Positions 1 through 10,896 of a stretch of 64,000 nt of DNA are shown here, piece by piece. Source of the stretch: Ooceraea biroi (taxonomy: Eukaryota > Arthropoda > Insecta > Hymenoptera > Formicidae); the NCBI RefSeq assembly GCF_003672135.1, contig NC_039513.1, positions 868,001 through 932,000 on the forward strand, written 5' to 3'. The position numbers and the translations under genes are program-made. Positions within the stretch are counted from its first letter, which is position 1; each line of letters opens with the position of its first letter. Below the pieces are notes generated by a model. It was given only the letters and a program-made list of their open reading frames with translations. It did no database searches and was not told the DNA's origin.

Positions 1-4
1 AATT

Positions 5-1584
5 ATGGACAAAAATGCATATAAAAATCAAATGGTTAAATTATTAGATGATCAAACCACTTATAAAAAATTGAACAAAGATCCTATTAAACGTATTACA
101 TTAAAAATTAATGGGCTCATTGAATCTTGGTTAGATAATGACATTATTGATGATCGTTCGTATAAACAATTACATTGTACTAATGGTAACCTACCAAGAT
201 ACTACGGATTGCTTAAGATCCATAAACCTGGTGGTCTTCCATTGCGAATTATAGTCTCAACAATAGGGAGCCCCGTATATAACATAGCATATTTCTTACA
301 CAAAGTCTTAAATGAGGCGATCCCTAAACCTAAATCTCAAATTAGGGATAGTTGGATTTTTGTTAAAAAAATCAACAATGTTAAAGTTAATAATTATGAA
401 ATATTAGTATCCTTTGATGTGACGTCTCTTTTTACGAACATTCTAAAGGAACTTGTTTTTAGAGCGATTGAAAAAAAGATGGCATGATATTGAAAAAGTG
501 ACGAAATTTAATTTAAACCAATTTTATATGCTATTGATTTAGTATTGAGTTCTACGAGTTTCATTTTTGATGGACAAGTGTACGAACAAGTTTTTGGCAG
601 TTCTATGGGTTCTCCATTGTCACCTATTTCAGCAGATATTATTCTTGACGATCTTGAAACTCAAAACATTGACTCACTTAATTTTAGTGTACCTGTATTT
701 TACCGTTGATGACATATTTAATATTCTTCCTAATAACAAAATTTATTATGTACTTGACGTCTTAAATAGTTACCATCCCAGACTACAATTTACAATTGAA
801 ATTGAGACGAATAACACTTTGAAGTTTTTGGATACAACAGTTTTTAGGGACAATGGGATATTAATAACAAATTGGTTTTGTAAGCCACCATTTTCTGGTC
901 GATACATCAACTACTTTTCAAACCACCCATATAAACATAAGGTTAGTATGATTACAAACTTGGTTGATCGTACTGTACTGCTGTCTAACGTGAGGTTCCA
1001 TGATTTATAATAATTATTATTCAGTGAATTTCGTTAATACACATATTAATCGTAGACTAAGGGACATCAAATATCGTAACACATCTTATAATTGTAATAG
1101 CGATATATAGAAGAAAAAAAACTTTTAACCATTCCGTATATTGAAGATCTTAGTGTGAATATCGCTAGTTTTAAAGGGTTGTGGCTTTGATGTCTTCTAT
1201 ACTGTCCCGAAAAAATTGAACTGCGTTATCAAAAAAGGGAAAGATAGATTAACGAATGAAAAACAAGTTTGTGTCGTTTACGAAATTAATTGTTCAAACT
1301 GCAATGCTAGCTACATAGGTCAAACGAAAAGACATTTAGAGATTAGATTAAAAGAACAGGATTAACATCAAGATTGTGACAATCATGCTGTTGTTAGTAG
1401 ACACCGTACTTATAATAATCACGATTTTGACTGGTTAAATCCTAAAATTTTACATGTGGAAAAAACAAGAAAAAGCGAGATAGCACAAATGTTTTTTAGC
1501 AAGAAAAATTATAACGCTATTAACCTACAAAAGGACACGAAAAATCTTCCGATTGTTTATGATCGTATCGTGAGAGTTACATGA
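5..1584 (+). pseudogene. Penelope RT + GIY-YIG endonuclease pseudogene
   Basis: Frame 1 (5-487) shows the RT core with YGLLKIHKPG and SFDVTSLFTNI; the next conserved block, GSSMGSPLSPISADI, is in another frame around 600-640; a third frame (to 1,010) has the downstream PPFSGRYINYFSNHP block. The GIY-YIG endonuclease lies near 1,260-1,560 with CNASYIGQTKRHLE, the variant Y-I-G motif plus the conserved Arg region. At least three frameshifts and a stop after KEQD show that it is dead. In the family the RT copies RNA at a nick made by the endonuclease in the nucleus. Confidence 0.85.
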
Positions 1585-1847
1585 CAGCAGATTGTTTGTC
1601 TCACCATTAGATTTTTGTTGGTCACTGTGTGAAATGGTGTGTTTCTCTGAAGTCTCAAACATTTAAAACACTTTTTTAATTTTTATTCATTTTACAAAAC
1701 ATGTAAATGCGCTTTTATCTTTATGTTTTCTTTGTCATCTTCTTCTTTTTAATTTGTAATTTGTGTTTATTATTTTTAGTCCATAGAACATGACACTTTG
1801 CTGCCACTTATGTTATAATCTGTGAGTGTTTGTAAGAATATTGTTCA

Positions 1848-1885
1848 CTTGAAAAGGACCAAAAACTCGCTGGTCGAAACGTTGT
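1848..1885 (+). ncRNA. degenerate hammerhead-like stem-loop of PLE-1
   Basis: GGACC (1,856-1,860) can pair with GGTC (1,872-1,875), and is followed directly by CGAAACGT. The same layout occurs in PLE-2 at 18,289-18,320, where the upstream box is CTGAAGA. In hammerhead ribozymes, box CUGANGA, stem II and GAAA occur in this order, and Penelope-like elements are known to carry such motifs. Here the first box is decayed (TTGAAAA), so activity is unlikely. Confidence 0.4.
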
Positions 1886-1959
1886 GCTAATAATCATCAT
1901 TATATTGCCAGGCTGGTCAATTAAATAAAAGTCAAATTTACACATTGTATTCATTTTTG

Positions 1960-2572
1960 TATGGAGGGGAAACCCGTCATGGGCTCCCCGCGCTCCTTGG
2001 GCGGAACACGGGGAGAGTGTAAGACTCCTACTCACTAAAACCACACCTCCATCTGCCAGCCCTGGCTGTATGAGGCGGGATCGGTCAAACGACACTTCAT
2101 CCGCGCCCCACTCTGCCAAGTGTACTGTCCCTTGTGCCGGTGCGCTGCCCTTGTGGGCTCTACCCCACCCGCGGAGTGTGGCAAACCACCACTCCGCGGG
2201 GACCACCCCTCTATATGAGGGGAGGTTTTTGGGCGGGGGCTGACACTCCCAAATCAGCCCTCGCCCTCCCATCCCTAAACTTCTCTGTTGGAAGTCGCGA
2301 CGTCCTAAGACTCCGCGACGGTGATGGCCTGGGCAAATGCCCCGACGACCTATCACCCGAATGCCCGGGCAACTACCCCTCCGACCCTCAGCCCCCAACA
2401 GGGGTCTTCCGCGAATAACGCCCCAACCTTTACAGTTGGGGCCCTCCCCTTCGACTCCGGAGGGAGGTCACCCCGACCTCCCTCCCGAGTCTCCTCCCCG
2501 AGCGTCTCGCTCTCCCGGCCCGTGTGCGATGAGGGGGCCGCCGGTGTCGGTACACCTCACGGCCCCCCGCCG
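1960..2572 (-). other. R1 3' untranslated region
   Basis: This lies downstream of the last R1 coding motif on the minus strand. Several overlapping open frames on both strands here are GC-driven and show no domain. No clear poly(A) tail is visible at the low-coordinate edge. Confidence 0.5.
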
Positions 2573-5500
2573 TCATCCGTGGCCGGAATCCCCCCTCCTC
2601 ACCCGCCCGGCCCCCGACCGGCGGATTCGTTCGGCCTTCTCCTTCTGCAGCATCACCTGCTCGCAGAAGGAGACAATCGCCCTCCAGTTCCTCTCGCTCT
2701 CGACCATCTTCCTCATGACGGTCGGGAGCGAGAGGTCCTCCCCGATTATATTTATAAAGACTCGGCTCTCCACTCCCCATGCTGGGCATTCAACCAGGGT
2801 GTGGTCCGCCGAGTCCCTCTCGCTCTCACAATGGTGGCATTGTGGCCCGCGCTCCTTCCCGATTCGACACAGGAACTCCCCGAAACATCCATGTCCGGAG
2901 AGAACCTGTGTCGTCCTGTAGGTCAGCGACCCCCATCCCCTGCTCACCCATTCGTTGAGGATGGGCTGAACAGCCCCTCCGACTCGAGGTTTCCCTCTGC
3001 TCGGACAGCTGCCGCTGCCACTTTTGCAGGACAGCCCGCCGGATCTGGCCCCTTAAGGCCTCCCTCGCTCTGGCCATCAGCAACACCCCCTTACCCGCAG
3101 GTCCCGCCGGCGGCGGTATGCCCGAGCATACTCCGCCGCTAGGAGCTCCACAGGGGGGTGCCCGCCAAGGCCAACACCGCTCGGCGGGAGACAGTGCAAT
3201 ACGCCCGCGCCACCCTCGCGGCCAAACGCCTCTTGGCGGCCCTCACCACTTGGCCTCGCCGAGAGGCCACCAAATCCTCCGCCCATACCGGAGTCCCGTA
3301 GAGAGCTATCGATCGCACCGCCCCCACCAAGAGGACGCACCCTCGTATTCGGTCCCCCGAGGTTCGGAAGTAGCCGACTCATAGCATTGGTCGCTCCCTC
3401 CAACCTCGGGGCTAAGCCCACAAAATGGGCCCCAAAGGACCAGGCGCCGTCCAGAGTGAGGCCTAGATACTTCATCGAGGTCCCCACCGGGACTCTGACT
3501 CCCCCCCCCCCACTTGGACAGAGGCCGGAGGCGGCGGACCCAGGCGATGGTTGAAAAAGAACATCACCTGGGTCTTGTGTGGTGCCACCTCCAGACCCGC
3601 CCCACGAATAGCGCGGACCACTACCGCCACCGCCAATTCTGCCATCCCCACTGCCTCCCCCCCACTCCGACCCTCGGCCATCACCGAGGTGTCATCCACG
3701 TAACTCGCTCGAATTCGAGTCTCCACAGGGCTGGTCCCACGACCGAGTCCTGCGGAACACCGCACCCCCACCTCCCGCACCCGCCCCGGCCGATCCACTC
3801 CAGCGACCTGCCCCGGAAGTACTCCAGGATCACCGTTGCGAGGTAGGGAGTGGTAGGGAGGGACGCGCTGCGTCCTCATCTCCTCCACGACCACTCCTCA
3901 AGGGAGGGAGTTGAATGCGTTCACTATATCTAGCGAAATCGTCACCACAACTTCCCCCTCGAGACAGCGGCCTCCGTGAGGGCCCTGACACTCAACACGG
4001 CGTCCACCGTGGAGCGGCCCTCACGAAAGCCGAACTGTCTCTCCTCCTCACCCAGAGCACCCCCAGAGAGGTGCCGGACGAGTCGGCCCGCGATCACCCG
4101 CTCGAACAGCTTGCCGATCTCGTCCAGCAAGCAGATCGGAACTTGCGCGCCCCCGCCGCGTCGCCCTTCTTAGGGATGAGAACCAACTTTGCCCTCTTCC
4201 AAGGGGAGAGGTAACGCCCCTCCCTCAGGCACCTCCCAAAAAGCTCCCTCACCTGTGGGGACAGGACCTCCATTGCACGGGCCCAGGTCTTACTCGGGAT
4301 CCCGTCCGGCCCCGGGGCCCTTTTGCCCCGAAACCGTCTTAGGACCCCCGCCCACTTCTCCTGTCCAATCTCTGAGATCTCCTGGACCTGCTCGGAGTTC
4401 ATCCATTCCGGGGGCTCCGGACATCCCTCTCCCGCAGGGAAGAGGCTGTCCAGAGCCCCACGCAGCTCCAGGGGATCCATCGTCTCGGTCTCTGGGGGCG
4501 ACCACGGCCGCAGCTTGCCCATGACAAACCGGTAGGGTCGCCCCCAGGGATCGCCCTTCACCGATTGGAGGAGCTCCTCCCAGGCCCTCGCCTTCGCGCC
4601 TCTGATCGCCGCCCTCAGACAGCTCCGTCTCTCCTGCAGCTCCCTGTAGTGCGCGTCCACCTCCTCCCTCGTGCCTCGACGTCTTGCGCGGGACAGGCGG
4701 CGCCAGGTGCGCCCCGACGCACGCCTCAGCTCCGCCAGTTCCGCGCTCCACCAATAGGTGGCTCGTCGCCCCCCAGGTCGGCCGGCTCGGGGCATCGAAA
4801 AGTCGCACGCCTCCGACATGATGTCCCCAATCCAGCCAGCCTCCTCCTCTATCGTCTCCGCTTGCCTGCTTGGCCAAGTGGACGCAAGCAGGGCGGCGAT
4901 CAGCCTGTCCCCATCAAGCCCCTTTAGGGTCCACCTCCGTGATCGGGGTCCACCCATCCCCTGACAGCGGGGGGCGGAGCCCGGGGGCAGAGACAGCTCC
5001 ATAGAAATATATCTATGATCCGACAGCGTCTCCACCCCCTACAACACCCTCCACCCCGTCACCCGACGCACGACGGACGGGGAGGCCCAGGTCAGATCAA
5101 CCAAAGACTCCCCCGCCCACCGCACGCAGGTGTTGACCGAGCTCTCATTGATAAGCTGAAGGCCCAGTCCCGCCGCCTACACAGCCAGAACCTCGCCCTT
5201 CATGTCCGGCCGCCGGGAACCCCACAACGCTGACTTCGCGTTGAAGTCCCCAGCGACCAGTACCTTGTCGTGGGGGTGCCAGACTACGCACCTCCACAAC
5301 CGGTCCAAAAACATCTCGTATTGGGCGAGACTCAAGCTCGGGGACACGTAGACCCCAACCACCGTGAGCTCCCTCCACCTTACCGCGATGAACTCCCCCC
5401 ACCTCCAACACTTGGAGGGGAGGGGAGCCCACCGCATTCCCCGAACTATCGCGACAAGACCTCCTTTCCCGACAGTCCAGTTGGAGTTGTCCGGGGGGGT

Positions 5501-5616
5501 CTAAACGGCTCGGCCGCGATCCCCAACGCATAACCGCGCTCTGTCAGGCTCTGGAGGAAAAGATCCTGAGCCCGACAGGCGCGGTTAAGATTGGCCTGGA
5601 GGAGCCGCCCCGCCAT
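2573..5616 (-). pseudogene. R1 ORF2: AP endonuclease-RT-CCHC pseudogene
   Basis: ORF2 starts at the ATG overlapping the ORF1 stop and opens with an LQANLNR-type endonuclease start. GDFNAKSALWGS (about 5,240-5,251) is the conserved APE motif. The RT domain has KRAPGPDGIPSKTW and ERQFGFREGRSTVDA; the catalytic box is SYVDDTSVM (about 3,691-3,702). A C-terminal Cys/His cluster (CHHCESERDSADHTLVECP) lies near 2,800-2,860. The parts fall in several frames, so the gene is dead. In the family the protein nicks target DNA and primes reverse transcription there. Confidence 0.87.
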
Positions 5617-5618
5617 TA
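5614..5618 (-). promoter_or_regulatory. TAATG stop-start overlap of R1 ORF1 and ORF2
   Basis: On the minus strand ORF1 ends in TAA (5,618-5,616) and the ORF2 ATG (5,616-5,614) shares one base with it. A UAAUG overlap is known to couple termination and reinitiation in the R1-clade element SART1, so the same translation mechanism is likely here. It also fixes the ORF2 start. Confidence 0.8.
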
Positions 5619-7186
5619 TTCCATGTCGGTGACGGCCTCCTCCAGGCCCTTCTCCCTTTTACTTTTTTCCGCCCTACTCCTCGACCGGGTTATTCGCTGG
5701 GGCATCGGCTCTTCCTCCCTCGGAGGAGCCGACCTCTCAGTCTGCGGCGGTTCGGACTCCATTGTCGCCGCCGGGGCCTGCCTATGGAGGTTCGGTGAGC
5801 GGGCCCGTTCCGGGGAGGGGACGGCCTCCGTCGGCCGCCCCTCCCCCGGGGCCCCCGTCAGTCCTCCCCTTTTATCTCCTCCTTTCCCTCCTTTGAAGGG
5901 CGGGCCGCAGGCCTTACTACCCAGCCTGTGGTCCGCCCTCCTGCCAAGACCCGTGCATAGGGGGCACTTAGGGTCCGAGCCGCAATCCCGCGCTCGGTGA
6001 TCCGCCACGCCACACCTGTAGCACAGGTCCCGGCGGTCCTCTTTGCTGGGACACTTCGCCTGGACGTGTCCCCCCCCCCCCCAAGCACCTAAAGCACATC
6101 AGGGGCCTGGACTCCAGTGCACTCACTGGTGCCCAGGCCCACCCAACTTTCACCCTGCACAGGCTGGCGATCTTTCCGCCAGCCTGAGCGGGCAACCTGA
6201 TCCACGCGGACCCCAGTTCGTCCGGGGACTTCCGTACCGGCCCCACCTCGATATCGCGAGGGTCGCAGCCTCCGGCGGCCGCGGCTGCTTGTGCCACCGA
6301 TTCAACGGAGGCCGCATCGTCGAGCCTCCGGACGCGCAGCTCCACTTTTTTGAGGGACCGGATGACCTTTATCTCCGACCCCTCAAATACTCTCCCCAGC
6401 CGGGAGGCCAATTCGTCCACCTGGGAGGAGGACTCTGGTCCCGGGATCTCGTATATGAGGGCTCCCGTCAGGGCTCTCCTTACTCGAGAGGCCGCAATCC
6501 CCAGCTCGTCGATATCGACGCTCCGCTGCGCCTTCTCTAAGGTCCCCTTGTAGTCCCCATCGGCGACTGTGATGACCATCGCCGCCGTTTTGGGAGGCTT
6601 GGGCCCTCCTGTGCCGGGTTGGCTGCTGGGGTTTGCCCTTCGCGGGTTGTCCCCCTCCGCTAGTCCCTCTGCCTGGGGCGGGTTTGCCCGTCGTGGGTTT
6701 GCCCTTACTCTCAGGGACCTTGTAGAGTGGCTGGCTTCCCGCCTGCCTTTCTCCCCACTACCCACGACCATTGCTGCTCCTCTCCTCTGGCCGTTGTTGA
6801 AGAAGAGGCTGGGCCAACCGCGTCCGAGGTGGTTTGTGGCTCAGCCGAAGGGGGGTCCCGGGCGGGAAGGGCTTCCCTCCTGCTCTCCCCCCTTTTTACT
6901 TTTTTCCTTTCCCGCTCTTCCCGTCCGGCTTCTCTGGCCGAGTGGGCGGGGATGGCTCCTGACTGGGCCTCTCTCCTCCTCTCGTCAAGGGGTCCAGCGC
7001 CTCCGCGACCACTCGCATGACCATGGCCCCCATGGAAGCCATAATTCTGGCCTCCATGGCAGCCAGGGGGTCCTCCCTTTCAACAGGAGGACCTCCCCCC
7101 TTCGGCGGGATGGTCTTTCTCCTATGACCCCTCTCCGAGGCTCTCAATCCGAACTCTCGATCTAAGCCGCATCCGAATCCGATCAC
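5616..7186 (-). pseudogene. R1 ORF1: Gag-like zinc-knuckle protein, frameshifted
   Basis: The N-terminal part (7,186-6,896) has a short hydrophobic stretch MEARIMASMGAMVM; the middle frame (6,771-5,968) carries the RNA-binding domain of R1 ORF1 with ELGIAASRVRRALTGALIYEIPG; knuckles follow in three frames, CFRCLG (about 6,090), a second CCHC with VADHRARDC, and a third ending LGSKAC. The frame breaks at a 13-base C run (6,070-6,082) inside the first knuckle. In the family this protein coats the RNA and directs nuclear localisation. Confidence 0.82.
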
Positions 7187-7800
7187 TTCTCCGATCTCTC
7201 CTGGTCCGAACCGGGGTCAAGTGTGCTTGGCCTCCGCTAAGCGTTCTTAGCAAAACGACCAGTCTGATCACTGACACCGATTCTCTCGATAAAGCACCGT
7301 TCGCGGGGTCAAGCGTTCTTGGTCTCCGCCGAGCGTTTTCGACGGCGGGCAATCAGAGATATCCGTAAAACACCGTCAAGCACCGAATTCGTGCCCGGGG
7401 GTGAAGCGTTCTTCGCCTCCGTCAAGCGTTCTCGACCACGAGACCTGGTCGGACGAACATCCATCTTTTGCCGTTGCACCGAGCGCGGGTGAAGCATTCT
7501 TCGTCTCTGCCAAGCGTTCTTGGCCCGGTCAGCGTGCACTTCCATCCTAACGAATACACCGGTGACCCATCATCCTCGTACGTGACGTGATAGCGAAGGG
7601 GGGGCAGGTAGGTGTTCCGCGCCGATAACAACAAGCTCCACCGAGAGTACGTCCGTTGCGAAGACGCGGCACAACCCGCGCTGGGCCGCGCCGCGCCACA
7701 ACACGCGCAGCGAGACAGATAGCTACGCGGCCGAGAGCACCATCACAACACGGTGCAAGCAACTGTAAATACGGCATTTAATAAATTGTTATCTTAGTTG
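7187..7800 (-). repeat. R1 5' region with AAGCGTTCTT repeats
   Basis: The motif AAGCGTTCTT or a close variant recurs about seven times between 7,235 and 7,530, often paired 20-25 bp apart around CTCCG or CTCTG. It lies upstream of ORF1. This looks like the subrepeat-bearing 5' UTR or promoter of the element. Open frames across it are by-products of its base composition. Confidence 0.5.
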
Positions 7801-7955
7801 CAATCACGTCTCTTCACTGCCCGCAAACATCCGAACCCCTATCCGACGAGTATATCCGTGCATAAACACAGGTGAAAACGGTCAGGTCGTTTTAAGCAGT
7901 AACAGTTTCTTGAAACAAGAACGGGCCCACAAGTATTCCATTCAATATTCCTGCC
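7801..7955. other. short spacer, unidentified
   Basis: No coding signal or repeat is recognised between the R1 5' region and the small R1-derived fragment. Confidence 0.4.
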
Positions 7956-7998
7956 CTTTACCTCCGACCCCTCAAATACCCTCCCCAGCCGGGGGCGA
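7956..7998 (-). repeat. 43-bp fragment of R1 ORF1 at a transposon breakpoint
   Basis: The bases here repeat R1 ORF1 sequence at about 6,364-6,404 with only a few differences and in the same orientation. The piece sits exactly where the IS630-type transposase ORF is truncated, so it is probably filler DNA at a repair junction, or a remnant of a second R1 insertion. Confidence 0.7.
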
Positions 7999-8631
7999 TA
8001 CATTTACTTTAAATTCGTGCTGGAAATGAGCTGGCCGTATTGCATGTGGATTATTGTCGCTCCAGGTATGTGAATTGTGATAGTTAGCGACACCCGTACG
8101 TGTAAACGTTGCCTCATCAGTCCATAATATTTTTGTCAAAATTCTTGCATCATCATGGACTGCATGTAGTAACCATTCACAAAAATTGCGACGCGCTCTT
8201 AAATCCTGAGGTAGCAAATTTTGGACCGGTTGGAAATGGTAAGGGTGCCGATGAGCCCGACGTAATGTTCTTCGAATGGTTTTTCTCGGTATTTCTAGGA
8301 GAAGCGAAGCACGACGTGTGCTGCTGGTTTCATTTCTATTGAAGTAAGTTAGTTCCTGATTAGTCCTATTATGATCTTGGCTTTTTTGATGATATCGAAG
8401 ATGCCTAGAATATACCGTTCCATTTTCTCTTAAAGAAAGATGCACTTTAGTAAACGCATTTCTACTTGGTTGTCGCCTGTTTGGAAAACGTCTTCGGTAT
8501 TCTCTAACAGCAGTTGTAGCATTTCCATTACAGTAGCCGTAGACAAAATGCATATCGGCATATTCTTCATGAGTAAAAAGGTGTGGCATTTTTAGATCGA
8601 GGAGAGTTTGAGAAACTATAACTTCCTTCAA
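7999..8631 (-). pseudogene. IS630/mariner-type transposase, N-terminal half
   Basis: The frame is open for 210 codons. The N-terminal helix-turn-helix is FTHEEYADMHFVYGYCNGNA followed by RRRFPNRRQPSRNAF; the first catalytic Asp is in KILWTDEATFTRTG near the C-terminal end. The protein then runs into R1-derived residues and stops. The second half with the DGAPPHF and SPDLNPVD motifs is absent, so it cannot work. Confidence 0.8.
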
Positions 8632-8879
8632 CGATCTCTCTCTATCACTGAGCGTTTATTATAAATGTTTACGTATTTCAACAGCTCGTCTTGTTGTTTA
8701 TTTTTGTCATACGCCAACATAACAACCATGTTGAGCTTTATTTTGGTGACTATTATTTGAAATTAAAATTTCTCGGAAACGGAGGGTTTCCGTTTCCAGA
8801 CATATGTTTATATGACGTTTTTTTCACCTTCAAAAGTACTTTCATTTCCTCAAGTTCGGTTTGAACTTCTTGGGTCACC

Positions 8880-8882
<3 letters not shown>
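7999..8882 (-). mobile_element. 5' half of an IS630/mariner-type element (DUF4817-transposase family)
   Basis: The minus-strand element begins at 8,882 with terminus CAGGGTGACCCA next to TA, then about 250 bp of leader, then the transposase. The 3' half is missing and replaced by the R1 fragment at 7,956-7,998. The complementary 3' half of the same family is at 51,610-52,552. Confidence 0.75.

Positions 8883-8913
<31 letters not shown>
8883..8913. repeat. (TA)n microsatellite
   Basis: Thirty or so bases of alternating TA at the end of the IS630-type element, probably expanded from its TA target site. Confidence 0.9.
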
Positions 8914-8916
<3 letters not shown>

Positions 8917-8947
8917 GCAATTTTAAATAACTTTTTTTATATTTACC

Positions 8948-9122
8948 TCTTGCGTACTCATTGTAGATTCATTGTATTGTTTAGAAATTTCTGACCATGC
9001 AATTTCTTTGTCATGCAGTCCAGAAGAATCACTTTTTTAACTTTAATAACATGTTTATAATCTTTTAATATCTCCAAACAATTTTTCCTTTCGACTGGCG
9101 TATAATGTCTATTTTTTGACAT
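8948..9122 (-). pseudogene. Myb/SANT-like exon of a Harbinger/ISL2EU-type element
   Basis: On the minus strand MSKNRHYTPVERKNCLEILKDY is followed after a one-base shift by SGLHDKEIAWSEISKQYNE, the pattern of Myb/SANT-like accessory proteins of Harbinger elements. The exon ends at GAG|GTAAAT, a plausible splice donor (8,947 and below). It is divergent from the DDE_Tnp_4 transposase at 10,897 and separated from it only by the palindromic insertion at 9,201-10,479, so the two probably belong to one element. Confidence 0.5.
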
Positions 9123-9200
9123 TTTTGAAACTTTTGAAATTTCAAATATTCAAACATTTACTTACTGCAGAAACGGATGAAGCACCATTGATAATATATA

Positions 9201-10479
9201 CACTCACTCCCAAAAAAGCGGTACACTAAAATTTAGGGAAAAATTTACCAACCTTCAAATGATCATAACTTGGTAAATAATGAAGATAAAAATATGTTCA
9301 AAAATGCAAAATGAAGCTTCAAGTATCCACTTTAAGAATATTTGAATGGCAATTATGGTCGGCCATTTGATTCAAAATGGCGGGTGACAAAATGAGAGGA
9401 TGCAAAAGTGATAACCGAAAATCCGAGTTTGTGACGGTGCATGCCGTGAATTAGATATCGCAGCCTAATGGGACCAAATGCAAATGAAAATATAGAGTGT
9501 TATCTTTAAAATGCTTTTTACCGAGCTCGATGCGATCATTTTTCGCTGAGTTGTGCAACTTTAAAAAAGAAAACACTCTGTTAAGTAAATTTGGAGTATC
9601 TCAACAAAAAATGATCGCATCGAGCTTTGTAAAAAAAGCGTTTTAAAGATAAAACTATACTTTTATATGCATTTAGTCCCATTGGGCTGCAATACCTACT
9701 TTACACCATGTGCCATCGCAAACTCGAATCTTCATTTATCAATTTCGCATGCTCTCCCTTTCCGCCATTTTAAAAAACTCGTCGTGCACAATTTCGATTT
9801 AAATTGCGAAAAGTAGGGTTTCAAAGCTTTAAAACCGTTTTTGAAATTTTGTGCTAGGATAGTTAGGTACCGAGATATTCAATCTCGAATTTGCAATATC
9901 GTCGATTCAGCAAGGCCTAAGGAATTAGAAAACCCTGCGGTTCGTTTAGTTCTTTTATAATTCCAACTGCTGCGTTCATTATTCTTTATACTCCAAATCC
10001 TTCTTATGTGGTGTGTGCGTGTGTGGGTGTAGGTGTATGTAGGTGTGTGTGTGTGTGTGTATCACAAGGATGAGGACCCCGTGGTTCGTCAGTTCCACAG
10101 TAATTTAAGACTCCAAACCCTCCTTGTGGTGTGTGTGTGTGTGTGTGTGTGAGCTCGGTAAAAAGCATTTTAAAGATAACACTCTATATTTTCATTTGCA
10201 TTTGGTCCCATTAGGCTGCGATATCTAATTCACGGCATGCACCGTCACAAACTCGGATTTTCGGTTATCACTTTTGCATCCTCTCATTTTGTCACCCGCC
10301 ATTTTGAATCAAATGGCCGACCATAATTGCCATTCAAATATTCTTAAAGTGGATACTTGAAGCTTCATTTTGCATTTTTGAACATATTTTTATCTTCATT
10401 ATTTACCAAGTTATGATCATTTGAAGGTTGGTAAATTTTTCCCTAAATTTTAGTGTACCGCTTTTTTTGGGAGTGAGTG
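9201..10479. mobile_element. palindromic TA-flanked element with ~330-bp inverted ends
   Basis: 9,201-9,535 is repeated in reverse at about 10,150-10,479; both ends start CACTCACTCCCAAAAAAGCG and are flanked by TA (9,199-9,200; 10,480-10,481). A third, more diverged inverted copy of the arm lies at about 9,600-9,785, so the element is a nested foldback. No transposase is encoded. TA duplication suggests mobilisation by a Tc1/mariner enzyme. (GT)n tracts occur at 10,012-10,060 and 10,122-10,150. Confidence 0.85.
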
Positions 10480-10481
10480 TA

Positions 10482-10896
10482 TATCATGATAGTCCACATT
10501 GGTTGCGAAAAAAGAATCGTTTTCATTGGTTGTTCTAATAGAAATAATATTGAAATAGCCGAATGACCAATAAGTATTATCTTAAGTATATCTTCGCGAA
10601 GACAGTCTCAAATAGAATAAGAATTTCTTAGATGAGAACTTCTTTGCTAAGATTATCTTAATTCACATCTATGAATTTTATCGATCTTGAGAAAATCTTT
10701 ATTGAATAAGACGATCTTAGTCAAGTCGACCTTAAGTATCATCTTGAGCTTCGACTATGAATACCGCCCCAAGTACCAGAGAATTTCGAAACATCTCACA
10801 GTGGAATCCAGCTATTTTCAAATGATGTAACAGAGTTACTCCAAGCTGTGTGGAAGAAAATCATAGACGAGCGGAAAACTTCAGTCATTTTTGGCA
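10482..10896. other. leader of the DDE_Tnp_4 element
   Basis: AT-rich sequence with short inverted CTTAAG/GATCTTA-type motifs (10,570-10,750) and no convincing coding signal until the transposase start. Confidence 0.35.

Larger units (their letters stand above)
1..1960 (+). mobile_element. Penelope-like retroelement PLE-1, 5' end outside window
   Basis: The stretch holds Penelope-type reverse transcriptase pieces followed by a GIY-YIG endonuclease, the order that defines Penelope-like elements. It starts inside the coding region, so the 5' part lies upstream of the window. About 380 bp of AT-rich 3' sequence follows the coding part, with a hammerhead-like stem-loop near 1,850. The right edge is set approximately where GC-rich R1 sequence begins. 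A second copy with the same domain order lies at 16,419-18,424. Confidence 0.85.
1960..7800 (-). mobile_element. R1-clade non-LTR retrotransposon
   Basis: On the minus strand the order is ORF1 (zinc-knuckle Gag-like), AP endonuclease, reverse transcriptase and a terminal CCHC motif, as in the R1 clade. The block is GC-rich against AT-rich surroundings, and its edges are placed by that change. The coding parts are broken by several frameshifts, one at a 13-base C run (6,070-6,082). R1 relatives often insert at a fixed rDNA or telomeric site; I see no 28S rRNA sequence next to this copy, so it is either a non-site-specific member or a displaced copy. Confidence 0.85.

Noticed and set aside
2321..3142. 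273-codon plus-strand frame
   Set aside because: Antisense to R1 ORF2; GC-rich DNA gives chance frames, while the minus strand has the RT motifs.
8812..8994. 60-codon plus-strand frame with YIYIYI
   Set aside because: Translation of the (TA)n tract.
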